DNA of 64,000 nt from Streptomyces orinoci (GTDB taxonomy: Bacteria; Actinomycetota; Actinomycetes; Streptomycetales; Streptomycetaceae), in assembly GCF_003121295.1 (NCBI RefSeq), contig NZ_PHNC01000004.1, forward strand, positions 124,010-188,009, written 5' to 3'. Under the pieces are notes generated by a model, which searched no databases, was not told where the DNA came from, and saw only the letters and a program-made list of their open reading frames with translations. Positions 41,922 through 50,182 of the stretch are shown here, one piece after another. The position numbers were made by a program, and so were the translations under genes. The stretch's first letter is position 1. Every line of letters starts with the position of its first letter.

Positions 41922-42098
41922 GGGGCTTCGCCCTTCCGTCGTCCTTGGGAGTCCTGCCGGGTGCCGTCCAGTGAACGGCTTGCACCATCCCGACCGGGAG
42001 GGCGAAGCGCCGCCGTTCAGCTCCGGGAGACCGGACCAAATGACTCGGCCTTTACTGAGCCAGGGGACGTCCCGCACCCGTTCCCCTACGGTGACGGC

Positions 42099-43283
42099 AT
42101 GGCAGCCAATACCGAACTGGCGGCGCGCATGGCGGCGCTCGGGCTTACGCGCCTGGAACTTGCCGAACAACTGAATGACGTGATCGAGGAATTCACCGGA
42201 CGCCGTGGTGATCTCTCCGATCGCACCATTCGCCGCTATCTCTCCGGGCAGACCCGATGGCCGCAAGGCAGGCAACGAGCGGCGCTCAGCGCGGTGTTCC
42301 ACCGTACGCCGGAGGAACTGGGCTTCACTCCGCCCTCGGCGTCGGCTGCCTCGAAGAGAAATGCCCACGCTGTGACACAGCAGATCGGCGGCACCGAAGT
42401 CCAACAGCTGCAAGACAGGTTCAACGTCCTTGTGGCCCGCGACAATCGATATGGCGGAGGCCCCGACATCGAAGCTCGTGCCGCCGACCTGGTGGAAGAA
42501 GCGCTGGCCTTCCAGCGGTACGGTTCGGTCAGCCGGCGCGTGCGAAGTGCCCTCTACGCCTGTGCTGCTTCATTCGCGTCCAGTGCCATGTGGGCAGCCA
42601 TCGACAGCCGCCGTCGTGAAGCTGCGGAGTACCACTTCACTCGGGCATCCAGCCTCGCAACGGTCTCCGGTGACCAGGCCATTCAGTTCCGCATCTGGTC
42701 CCATGCGGGCAGCTTTTACCGCCATCTCGGGCGACCGGCGGACGCACTGGCCGCCAATGATGTGGCGCGCGGACTCCCCATCGCCCGCCGCGACCCGATG
42801 TTTGCTGCCCTGGGTCATGCTCGGCATGCCGCCATCCACGGCTCCATGGGAAATGCCACGGGGGTGCGCCGGGCACTTGCCCATGCTCATGGGGCACTTG
42901 ACCGCGCCGACGCGAGTACCCGCAGGCCAGTCTGGATGACGGCGGTTTGCGACCGGGCGGAGATTGAGGAACTCGCCGTCTCCGCACATCTCAGCCTGGG
43001 GGACTTCCCGCGTGCGGAAGCTCATGCGTACCGCAGTCTGGCTCTACTGCGTCCCCATATGCGCCGTGACCGCGCCCTGGTCACCGCACGGCTGGCATGC
43101 GCGCAGCTTGGGCAGGGCGAACTTGAGCTCTCCCTCGCCACGGCGATGACCGTCTCTTCCGGCGCTTTGGCCCACCACCCCCGTGTCGCGGCGGTGCTGA
43201 ACGAATTCGGCGCCAGGCTCAAGGCCATGGCTCCCAGGAGTACGCACTTCCGGACGTGGGAGGAGCACCAACACCCCTCCTGA
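42099..43283 (+). CDS. HTH/TPR-type transcriptional regulator
   Basis: A 394-residue protein. N-terminal XRE-type helix-turn-helix: ARMAALGLTRLELAEQLNDVIEEFTG, LSDRTIRRYLSGQTRWPQGRQRAAL. The rest is helical and TPR-like (ASSLATVSGDQAIQFRIWSHAGSFYRHLGRPADALAANDVARG, AEAHAYRSLALLRPHMRRDRAL). This architecture is common for regulators next to Streptomyces RiPP and small-molecule genes, with the TPR part binding a peptide or ligand. It is divergent from the 41921-40327 operon across 177 bases and probably controls it. ATG 42099 lacks a clear binding site. Confidence 0.88.
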   Translation: MAANTELAARMAALGLTRLELAEQLNDVIEEFTGRRGDLSDRTIRRYLSGQTRWPQGRQRAALSAVFHRTPEELGFTPPSASAASKRNAHAVTQQIGGTEVQQLQDRFNVLVARDNRYGGGPDIEARAADLVEEALAFQRYGSVSRRVRSALYACAASFASSAMWAAIDSRRREAAEYHFTRASSLATVSGDQAIQFRIWSHAGSFYRHLGRPADALAANDVARGLPIARRDPMFAALGHARHAAIHGSMGNATGVRRALAHAHGALDRADASTRRPVWMTAVCDRAEIEELAVSAHLSLGDFPRAEAHAYRSLALLRPHMRRDRALVTARLACAQLGQGELELSLATAMTVSSGALAHHPRVAAVLNEFGARLKAMAPRSTHFRTWEEHQHPS

Positions 43284-43437
43284 TTCCGCTCCATGGCGGA
43301 CCGGTGCGGGATTCCGCAGGCTCAGCCAGGACGCGGGTGCGGAAAGCAGGCCCACTTCAACTCCGTTAACTCTTACGAGTGTTGTGGTCCGCAGGCCGGG
43401 CCGCCGGCTCGTTCCCCCGAGCTAACTTGCCCGCATC

Positions 43438-43499
43438 GGGTCGCTTCGTACCGAACGCGAAGCGACCCCTGCCGGACGGCCACAACCCGTCGGCAGGGG
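43438..43499 (+). promoter_or_regulatory. Two overlapping, mutually exclusive stem-loops
   Basis: Hairpin 1: GGGTCGCTTCG (43438-43448) with CGAAGCGACCC (43458-43468), perfect. Hairpin 2: CCCCTGCCG (43466-43474) with CGGCAGGGG (43491-43499), extendable by ACGG/CCGT with one bulged base. They share bases 43466-43468, so both cannot fully form at once. They lie 36-97 bases ahead of the next gene's ATG and 155 bases after the regulator stop, so they could be tandem terminators or a leader attenuator. Confidence 0.6.
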
Positions 43500-43534
43500 T
43501 CTACACCCGCCAAGGAGAGAAGAGCTCCCCGCGC

Positions 43535-44053
43535 ATGCTCAAGTACTTTATCGCGCCCGAAGGCCGCTTCACCCGGGCGCCGAACGAGATCATCCGTCAT
43601 CCGCGCCTCGGCTCGGATGCCGTACGTCTGTTGCTATGGCTGCTCTCGCTGCCGCCCGGAGCGGATATGCCGCTGTCGGAGGCGGCGCGGCGGGCCGGGA
43701 TCAAGAAGGCGGCGTTCCAGCGGGCCAAGGGGGAGTTGATCGAGGAGCGGTACGTCCATGAGTGGCGGACGCAGGGGCCGGACGGCCGTTGGGCGACGAC
43801 CCAACTGGTCGCCGGTGCGCCGCTCGATGCCGAGGAAGCCCGTGCCGTCCGGGACGGGCGTCAGCCGAGTGACAGCAAACCGGCCCCCGGTGAGCCGTGT
43901 AGCCGGGCCGTCGCCCGCCCTCCCAGCCCTCCCGGCCCTCGCGGAGGGAGGAGCCGGTGGCGGAAGCGGCAACTGCGGTTCCGGCTGCGCTGGTTCGGCG
44001 GGGAGCGCAGATCCTTGCCGCCGTCTCGCATTCGGTACGGCAACTGCGGCTGA
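43535..44053 (+). pseudogene. HTH-domain protein, N-terminal part (frameshifted)
   Basis: The frame starts with ATG 43535 (AAGGAGA upstream) and encodes MLKYFIAPEGRFTRAPNEIIRHPRLGSDAVRLLLWLLSLP, then a winged-helix region (LSEAARRAGIKKAAFQRAKGELIEERYVHEW). Streptomyces has many proteins with this N-terminus followed by a linker and a helical C-terminal domain in one chain of about 280 residues. Here, after about residue 125 the sequence becomes low-complexity Arg-rich, and the expected C-terminal domain continues in another frame (43957-44433). A frameshift somewhere in 43903-44053 fits best. Confidence 0.7.
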
Positions 44054-44433
44054 ACGGAAGGGATATCCAGACCCTCGCCCCGCTCGCGGGCGAGTGGCTG
44101 CTGCGCGGTGCGGGGGCGGATGACCTGCGCGAGGCGCTGGTGAACGGGTTGCCGCAGCCGGTGCACTGCCCGGCGGCACTGCTGCGTGACCGGCTGGTGC
44201 GCAAGCGGCCGGAGATTCCCCGGCAACGGGTGGCCGCCGGGCCGCCGTTGGCGCCCCGGGTGGCGGGAATGGTCGAGTGCCGGGGGCGGCACATCCAGCC
44301 TCGGCTGTTCCGGCCGGAGGCGGATGAGGTTCTGTGCGGGGAATGCCGGGAGGAGGACGGGCAAGCCGCCGCCCACGCCGAGATCACCGCGCGCGGCGCG
44401 GCGGCCGTGCGGGCGGTGTTGCGAAGGGGGTGA
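43957..44433 (+). pseudogene. HTH-domain protein, C-terminal part in another frame
   Basis: 158 codons with LRLNGRDIQTLAPLAGEWLLRGAGADDLREALVNGLPQPVHCPAALLRDRLVRKRPE and a C-terminal C..C pair (LCGEC). This is what normally follows the winged-helix domain of the previous entry. The GTG at 43957 has a good GGAGGGAGGAG upstream, so it might still be translated separately as a free C-terminal protein. The two parts overlap by 97 bases. Confidence 0.65.
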
Positions 44434-44517
44434 CGTGGACCCCCGGTAACAAGAATTGGGTACCCATGGGTAACACCCCCTAGCGACAAGCCAGTCGGCA
44501 AGCTTATGGTGCGGAAC

Positions 44518-45390
44518 ATGCCGCACCTGCCCGATGTCGTGTTGTGGTCCGTGCCCGCCTTTGTCCTGCTCACCGCCCTGGAAGTGGTGAGTTACCGGCT
44601 GCATCCCGATGAGGAGGCCGAGGGGTACGAGGCCAAGGACGCGGCCACCAGTGTCGGTATGGGGCTGGGGAGTCTGGCCTTTGACGCGCTGTGGAAGGTG
44701 CCGATCGTCGCCATCTATACGGCGGTCTATGAACTGACGCCGCTACGGGTGCCCATCCTCTGGTGGACGCTGCCGCTGATGCTGCTGGTGCAGGACTTCT
44801 TCTACTACTGGTCGCACCGGGGACACCATGTCATCCGGATTCTGTGGGCCTGCCATGTGGTGCACCACTCCAGCCGGAAGTTCAACTTCACCACCGCGCT
44901 GCGGCAGCCCTGGACCACCTGGACGGTGTGGCCGTTCTATGTGCCGATGGTGGCGGCGGGGGTGCACCCGGCGGCGGTGGCGTTCTGTTCCTCGGTGAAT
45001 CTGGTCTATCAGTTCTGGGTGCATACGGAGCGGGTGCGGAAGCTGCCGCGGCCGTTTGAGTTTGTGCTCAATACGCCCTCGCACCACCGGGTGCACCATG
45101 CCTCGCAGGGTGGTTATCTGGACCGCAACTTCGGGGGGATTCTCATTATCTGGGACCGGATGTTCGGGTCCTTTGTGGCGGAGGGCGAGCGGCCGGTGTT
45201 CGGGCTGACCAAGAACATCGACACCTTCAACCCGCTGCGGGTGGCCACCCATGAGTATGTGGCCATCGCCAGGGACCTACGGGCGGCCAGGAGTTGGGGT
45301 GAGCGGCTGGGGCGGGTCTTCAGGGGGCCCGGGTGGCAGCCGCGTACGGCGCGTCCGTCCGGGGAACGGCTGCCGGAGCGGGTCGGATGA
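44518..45390 (+). CDS. Sterol desaturase / fatty acid hydroxylase family protein
   Basis: A 290-residue membrane di-iron protein. The histidine-box pattern is present: FYYWSHRGHH, ACHVVHHSSRKFN, and NTPSHHRVHHAS, with hydrophobic helices between them. Members introduce hydroxyl groups or double bonds into lipids or carotenoids. ATG 44518 (MPHLPDVVLW) is chosen over ATG 44506; neither has a strong site. Its stop overlaps the lysoplasmalogenase ATG (ATGA), so both lipid-related genes form an operon. Confidence 0.92.
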   Translation: MPHLPDVVLWSVPAFVLLTALEVVSYRLHPDEEAEGYEAKDAATSVGMGLGSLAFDALWKVPIVAIYTAVYELTPLRVPILWWTLPLMLLVQDFFYYWSHRGHHVIRILWACHVVHHSSRKFNFTTALRQPWTTWTVWPFYVPMVAAGVHPAAVAFCSSVNLVYQFWVHTERVRKLPRPFEFVLNTPSHHRVHHASQGGYLDRNFGGILIIWDRMFGSFVAEGERPVFGLTKNIDTFNPLRVATHEYVAIARDLRAARSWGERLGRVFRGPGWQPRTARPSGERLPERVG

Positions 45391-46085
45391 GGGGCGTACG
45401 GGGCCGGCTGGCGGCCTTCGCGGCGGCGGGCGGGGTGCATCTGGGTGCGCTGCTCACCCGGCGGCGCGGGGTGGAACGGGCCACCAAACCGGTGCTGATG
45501 CCGCTGCTGGCGGAGTATGTCCTGGTGCGCGGCGGGCCCCGACTGCTGGCGCTGGCCCTGCTGTTGGGGGCCGTGGGGGACGTTCTGCTGCAGTGTGAGG
45601 GGGAGGCGGCGTTCCTGGCGGGGATGGGGGCGTTCGCGGCCGGGCATGGGTGCTATCTGGCGCTGTTCGCACGGCAGCCGAAGAAGAATGCGTGCCGGCT
45701 GGCGGTGCCCTACGGAGCGGTGTGGGCGCTGAGTGTGGCGGCCCTCTGGCCGGGGCTGCCGTCACAACTGCGGCTGCCCGTCGCGTTGTACAGCCTGTTG
45801 CTGACCGCGATGGCGGCGGGTGCCGCCGGGGCGGGGCCGCGGGCGGCGGCCGGGGGTGCGCTGTTTCTGCTGTCGGACGGGCTGATCGCCGGTGGGCTGG
45901 CGGGATGGCCGCAGGCGCGGGTTCCGCAGTTCTGGGTGATGGTGACGTATCTGGCGGCTCAGTTGCTGCTGGTGGAAGGGCTGTTGGCCCGGCCGGAGGG
46001 CAACGGGGCCGGGCGCGTGCCCGGCCCCGTCCCCGGGGAGGCGGGTCAGTCCTGGACGGCGGCCAGGGCGTCCACGATGCCATAG
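45387..46085 (+). CDS. Lysoplasmalogenase (YhhN/TMEM86 family)
   Basis: A 232-residue protein with about eight helices: ATKPVLMPLLAEYVL, LLLGAVGDVLL, MGAFAAGHGCYLALF, LFLLSDGLIA and VMVTYLAAQLLLVEGLL. The GDVLL and SDGLI segments hold the family's conserved Asp residues. Family members hydrolyse the vinyl-ether bond of lysoplasmalogens. It overlaps the hydroxylase gene by 4 bases, and its last 40 bases overlap the subtilase 3' end on the other strand. Confidence 0.9.
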   Translation: MRGVRGRLAAFAAAGGVHLGALLTRRRGVERATKPVLMPLLAEYVLVRGGPRLLALALLLGAVGDVLLQCEGEAAFLAGMGAFAAGHGCYLALFARQPKKNACRLAVPYGAVWALSVAALWPGLPSQLRLPVALYSLLLTAMAAGAAGAGPRAAAGGALFLLSDGLIAGGLAGWPQARVPQFWVMVTYLAAQLLLVEGLLARPEGNGAGRVPGPVPGEAGQSWTAARASTMP

Positions 46086-47560
46086 CCGAAGTGGCTGTTG
46101 ATGTTCTTGGTGCCGGTGCAGGTGGCATCGGCGGGCGCCACCGGGCAACCGGGGTTCTTGGCCTGGGCCTTGAGGATCCAGGTCAGCTCCTGCGGGCTCG
46201 CCTTGGGGTGGGTGCTCTTCAGCAGCGCCAGCACACCGGCCACATGCGGGCTGGCCATCGAGGTGCCCTGCAGCCAGCCCCAGTCGCCGCCGGGCAGGGT
46301 GGAGAGGATGCGGCCGTCCTTGGCGGGGGCGTCCGGGATCTGGAGGTTGTCACCGCCGGGGGCTGCCACGGCGATCTGCCCGCGGCCGTAGTTGGAGTAG
46401 TAGGACTTCAGCGACTTGACGCCGGTGGCGGAGACGGTGACCACCCCGGGCAGCTGGGCCGGGACGTCCAGGCACCGCGAAGGATCGATCTTCCGCGGCA
46501 GGGGCTTGGTGTCATTGGGGCTGGAGTTGTCGGGGAGCTCCTTGGCCGCCAGGTCGAAGTTGGAGTTGCCGGCCGCGGCCACATTGACCACGCCCTTGCG
46601 CTGGGCATAGGCGGAGGCACGGCCGATGGCGTCGGCTATCGCCTTCTGGTCGGGGTCGTCGGCGCAGTTGAACATCCAGGGATCGACGTAATAGCTGTTG
46701 TTGGTGACCGCTATGTGGTGCTCGGCGGCGAAGACAAAGGCGCAGACCACGCTCTCGGCGTAGAAGAAGCTGCCCGCGCTGTTGCTGCTGACCTTGATGG
46801 CGGAGACCTTGACGCCCGGGGCGACCCCGGCCACACCGGTGCCATTGCGGGCGGCGGCTATGGTGCCCGCGACATGGGTGCCGTGGTAGTCGCGGGACGG
46901 GTCGAAGGGCCGCCAGGCACCGGGGCGGGTGTCGGCCTTGCCGGAGACACAACTGGCCGACTGGGAGGGGGAGAAGTTGGGGGCCAGGTCCGGGTGGGTG
47001 TCGTCCACGCCGGTGTCGATCACGCCCACGGTCACCTTGCGGCTGCCCGGGTTGATCCTGGCGGCCTGGTCGGCCTTGATGGCCCGCAGGTCCCACTGCA
47101 GGCTCTCCAGCGGCTCGCTGCCCCGGCTCCCGGCCCTGGCGGCGGCCAGCGCGGTGGACTTGGACAGCTTGAGCTTCTCCGGCTTGCCGATGTCATCGGT
47201 GGCCGCCGAGGTGATCGGCGCGGTACGGGTGGCGCCCGCCGACTGCACACCCGGTACCGCGCGCAGCGACTGGGCGAAGGCGGGGTTCCTGGAGTGGACG
47301 ACCAGCACGCCTATCCGGTCGTAAGCGGCCACCAGGGAGCCCTTGTTGGCGTTCACCGCCTGCTTCGCCCGGGCGAGTCCGGCATGGTCGGTGCCGGTGT
47401 TGACCACATAGGAGAGCAGTGGGCCGTCCGTCCTGACCTGCTGCTTCGCCGGGGCCGCCGCGGCGGCGGCGCCGGGCAGCAGGCCCAGCGAGGCGGTGAG
47501 GGCCAGACCGACGGGCACGGCGAGCAGCGCCTGCCGGCGTCTGGAGTGCGAGTGAGCCAT
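46046..47560 (-). CDS. Secreted S8 (subtilisin-type) serine protease
   Basis: A 504-residue preproprotease. Signal peptide: MAHSHSRRRQ..LLAVPVGLALTASLGLLPG. An inhibitor-like propeptide (residues 40-160) precedes the catalytic domain with D182 (GVIDTGVDDTHPD), H226 (YHGTHVAGT), the oxyanion Asn in AAAGNSN and S434 (GTSMASPHVAG). All three catalytic residues are present. Four or more Cys in the mature part suggest disulfides. ATG 47560. It is secreted, with a role in extracellular proteolysis. Confidence 0.95.
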   Translation of the reverse strand: MAHSHSRRRQALLAVPVGLALTASLGLLPGAAAAAAPAKQQVRTDGPLLSYVVNTGTDHAGLARAKQAVNANKGSLVAAYDRIGVLVVHSRNPAFAQSLRAVPGVQSAGATRTAPITSAATDDIGKPEKLKLSKSTALAAARAGSRGSEPLESLQWDLRAIKADQAARINPGSRKVTVGVIDTGVDDTHPDLAPNFSPSQSASCVSGKADTRPGAWRPFDPSRDYHGTHVAGTIAAARNGTGVAGVAPGVKVSAIKVSSNSAGSFFYAESVVCAFVFAAEHHIAVTNNSYYVDPWMFNCADDPDQKAIADAIGRASAYAQRKGVVNVAAAGNSNFDLAAKELPDNSSPNDTKPLPRKIDPSRCLDVPAQLPGVVTVSATGVKSLKSYYSNYGRGQIAVAAPGGDNLQIPDAPAKDGRILSTLPGGDWGWLQGTSMASPHVAGVLALLKSTHPKASPQELTWILKAQAKNPGCPVAPADATCTGTKNINSHFGYGIVDALAAVQD

Positions 47561-48053
47561 GGGTACTCCACATCGTCCGTAGCGTGCCGCCCGGACACCG
47601 GCCGTGCCCGGACGGGTACATGACGAGTGAAGCTAGCGCCGATCATGCCCATTGGGCAATGAATTCCCCAAGAAAGGCTGTGCGGCGGTTAATTGTAACG
47701 TTGCGTCAGGTGCCGCGCAGGGTGTCGATGCTCAGGGGCGGGAGCGGCACTCTCGGTCCGTACCAGCGGCAGGCGGAGGGCGGGGTCACGGGGCGTCCGG
47801 TGGCCGCGGCGGCTATGGGGCCCGTCAACCTGACGATGCCGAACGGACGTCGGCCGGGGGACTGTGGCTCAGGCGGCGGCTCGGTGCTCACACCCAGGTC
47901 AACGAGGCTGTGGGCGGGCGGTATTGCCTCGCCTGGCCCACGCTGCGACATTCCCCGGCCGCCCCTCTGTCGCATACTGCGGTGTCGCCCTACGATGCGT
48001 GATCCGCGTCACATCATCGGCTCGCGCTCGCCGCCCACCGACCAGGAGAGGCC
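47561..48053. other. Divergent promoter interval, no gene
   Basis: 493 bases between the divergent subtilase and DUF485 genes. Frames here are short and not protein-like. A weak promoter-like pair for the plus strand is TGTCGC (47968) and TACGAT (47991) with a 17-base spacer. An AT-richer patch near 47690-47705 (GGTTAATTGTAACGTTG) could serve the subtilase. Confidence 0.3.
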
Positions 48054-48467
48054 GTGGACCCAGAAGAGGCCGTGGACAGGAACAGCCCCCCGGAGACCGC
48101 CCCCGGGCAGACCACCCCCGAGCAGACGGCCGAGGCCGTCCGCCCCAGCATCCCGGCCCAGCCGGACCGTTTCACCGAGGTGCAGACCGGTGCCGAGTTC
48201 GCCCAACTCCGGCGCGCCCACCGGAGCTTCGCCTTCCCGGTCACCGCGGCCTTTATCGCCTGGTACCTGCTCTATGTGCTGCTGTCCAACTACGCGGGCG
48301 GTTTTATGAGCACCGAGCTGGTGGGCAACATCAATGTCGCGCTGGTCCTCGGCCTGGCCCAGTTCCTCACCACCTTCCTGATCGCCTGGTGGTACGCCCG
48401 GCATGCCGCCACCCAAATCGACCCCAGGGCCGAGGCGATCCGGGCCCGGATGGAGGCGGGGGAATGA
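48054..48467 (+). CDS. DUF485 membrane protein (symporter partner)
   Basis: A 137-residue protein: a Pro/Glu-rich cytoplasmic head, then the DUF485 domain (EFAQLRRAHRSFAFPVTAAFIAWYLLYVLLSNY, NVALVLGLAQFLTTFLIAWWYARHAA) with two transmembrane helices. In many bacteria DUF485 genes (yjcH) precede the acetate permease actP, as here. GTG 48054 has CAGGAGAGG upstream. Its stop overlaps the permease ATG by 2 bases (ATGA). Confidence 0.93.
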   Translation: MDPEEAVDRNSPPETAPGQTTPEQTAEAVRPSIPAQPDRFTEVQTGAEFAQLRRAHRSFAFPVTAAFIAWYLLYVLLSNYAGGFMSTELVGNINVALVLGLAQFLTTFLIAWWYARHAATQIDPRAEAIRARMEAGE

Positions 48468-50077
48468 ACCTCGCGGCGAGCGGCGGGGCGGGCGAGCACC
48501 GCACCCTGATCATCACGCTGTTCTCGGTCTTTGTGGCCATCACCCTGGGCATCACCGTCTGGGCCGGCCGGCAGACCAAGGACGCCACCGACTTCTACGC
48601 CGGCGGACGTTCCTTCAGTGGCTTCCAGAACGGCCTGGCCATCTCCGGCGACTATATGTCCGCCGCGTCCTTCCTGGGCATCGCGGGCGCCATCGCGCTC
48701 TATGGCTACGACGGCTTCCTCTACTCCATCGGCTTCCTGGTCGCCTGGCTGGTGGCACTGCTGCTGGTGGCCGAACCGCTGCGCAACTCCGGGCGGTTCA
48801 CCATGGCGGACGTCCTGGCCCACCGGCTGAGGCAGCGGCCGGTGCGCACCGCGGCCGGGGTCTCCACCATTGTGGTGTCGATCTTCTATCTGCTGGCCCA
48901 GATGGTGGGCGCGGGCGCCCTGGTGGCGCTGCTGCTGGGCGCCAGCGGGGAGGGCGCCCGGCGCTGGATCATTGTGCTGGTCGGGCTGGTGATGGTGCTC
49001 TATGTGACCATCGGCGGGATGAAGGGCACCACTTGGGTGCAGATCGTCAAGGCGGTGCTGCTGATCGCGGGCACCCTGCTGATCACCGTCCTGGTGCTCA
49101 ACAAGTTCGACTGGAACCTCTCCACCCTGCTGGGACACGCGGCCGACAAGAGCGGCAAGGGCAAGGCATTCCTCCAACCCGGCCTGCAATACGGCAAGAA
49201 CGGCACCTCCAAGCTCAACTTTGTCTCGCTGGGCCTGGCTTTGGTGCTGGGCACCGCCGGACTGCCGCATGTGCTGATCCGCTTCTACACGGTGCCCACC
49301 GCCAAGGCCGCGCGCACCTCGGTGAACTGGGCCATCGGCATCATCGGCGCCTTCTATCTGATGACCATCGCGCTGGGCTTCGGCGCCGCCGCGCTGGTCG
49401 GCTCCAAGGCCATCACCGCCTCCAATGAGTCCGGCAACACCGCGGCCCCGCTGCTGGCCGAGGCGGTCGGCGGCGGGGCGGGCTCCACCGGCGGGGCGAT
49501 CCTGCTGGCGGTGATCTCGGCGGTGGCCTTCGCCACCATCCTGGCCGTGGTCGCCGGCCTCACCCTGGCCTCCTCCGCCTCCTTCGCCCATGACCTCTGG
49601 GCCAATGTGCTGCGCAAGGGCCGCACCGGTGAGAAGGAGGAGATCCTCACCGCCAAGATCGCTGCCATCGCCATCGGCGGCATCTCCATCGCGCTGGGCA
49701 TCTTCGCCCACAAGCTGAACGCGGCCGCCCTGGTCGCCCTGGCCTTCGCGGTGGCCGCCTCGGCCAATCTGCCCACCCTCCTCTACAGCCTGTTCTGGAA
49801 GCGCTTCACCACCCGGGGCGCGCTGTGGTCCATCTATGGCGGGCTGGTGTCCTCGGTGGCCCTGGTGATCTTCTCTCCGGTGGTCTCCGGCGACCCCAAG
49901 GCGCTCTTCCCCGGCATGAAGTTCGACTTCTTCCCGCTGGGCAACCCGGGCCTGGTCTCCATCCCGCTGGGCTTCCTGCTGGGCTGGCTGGGCTCGCTGG
50001 CCGACCGCGCGGCCGTGGAGCCCGGGAAGTACGCCGAACTGGAGGTGCGCTCGCTCACCGGATACGGCGCGCACTGA
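48464..50077 (+). CDS. Sodium/solute symporter, acetate (ActP/MctC) type
   Basis: A 537-residue SSS-family transporter with about 13 helices: DFYAGGRSFSGFQNGLAISGDYMSAASFLG (N-terminal signature), YLLAQMVGAGALVALLLG, GTAGLPHVLIRFYTVP, VVAGLTLASSASFAHDL and LPTLLYSLFWKRFTTRGA. This set matches the ActP/MctC acetate and short monocarboxylate permeases. It is coupled to DUF485. Substrate is inferred from family and gene pairing. Confidence 0.94.
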   Translation: MNLAASGGAGEHRTLIITLFSVFVAITLGITVWAGRQTKDATDFYAGGRSFSGFQNGLAISGDYMSAASFLGIAGAIALYGYDGFLYSIGFLVAWLVALLLVAEPLRNSGRFTMADVLAHRLRQRPVRTAAGVSTIVVSIFYLLAQMVGAGALVALLLGASGEGARRWIIVLVGLVMVLYVTIGGMKGTTWVQIVKAVLLIAGTLLITVLVLNKFDWNLSTLLGHAADKSGKGKAFLQPGLQYGKNGTSKLNFVSLGLALVLGTAGLPHVLIRFYTVPTAKAARTSVNWAIGIIGAFYLMTIALGFGAAALVGSKAITASNESGNTAAPLLAEAVGGGAGSTGGAILLAVISAVAFATILAVVAGLTLASSASFAHDLWANVLRKGRTGEKEEILTAKIAAIAIGGISIALGIFAHKLNAAALVALAFAVAASANLPTLLYSLFWKRFTTRGALWSIYGGLVSSVALVIFSPVVSGDPKALFPGMKFDFFPLGNPGLVSIPLGFLLGWLGSLADRAAVEPGKYAELEVRSLTGYGAH

Positions 50078-50182
50078 AGCCACCCACGAACGATGCCCCT
50101 GGCACCTCGGAGAGCCGCGGTGTCAGGGGCATCGCGTACCCTGCGGAACTGTTGAACGTTCCACGCCGGGGAGGCCGTTGCC

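Noticed and set aside
40327..43283. Graspetide (ATP-grasp) RiPP cluster
   Set aside because: No ATP-grasp gene is present next to the methyltransferase or elsewhere in the window.
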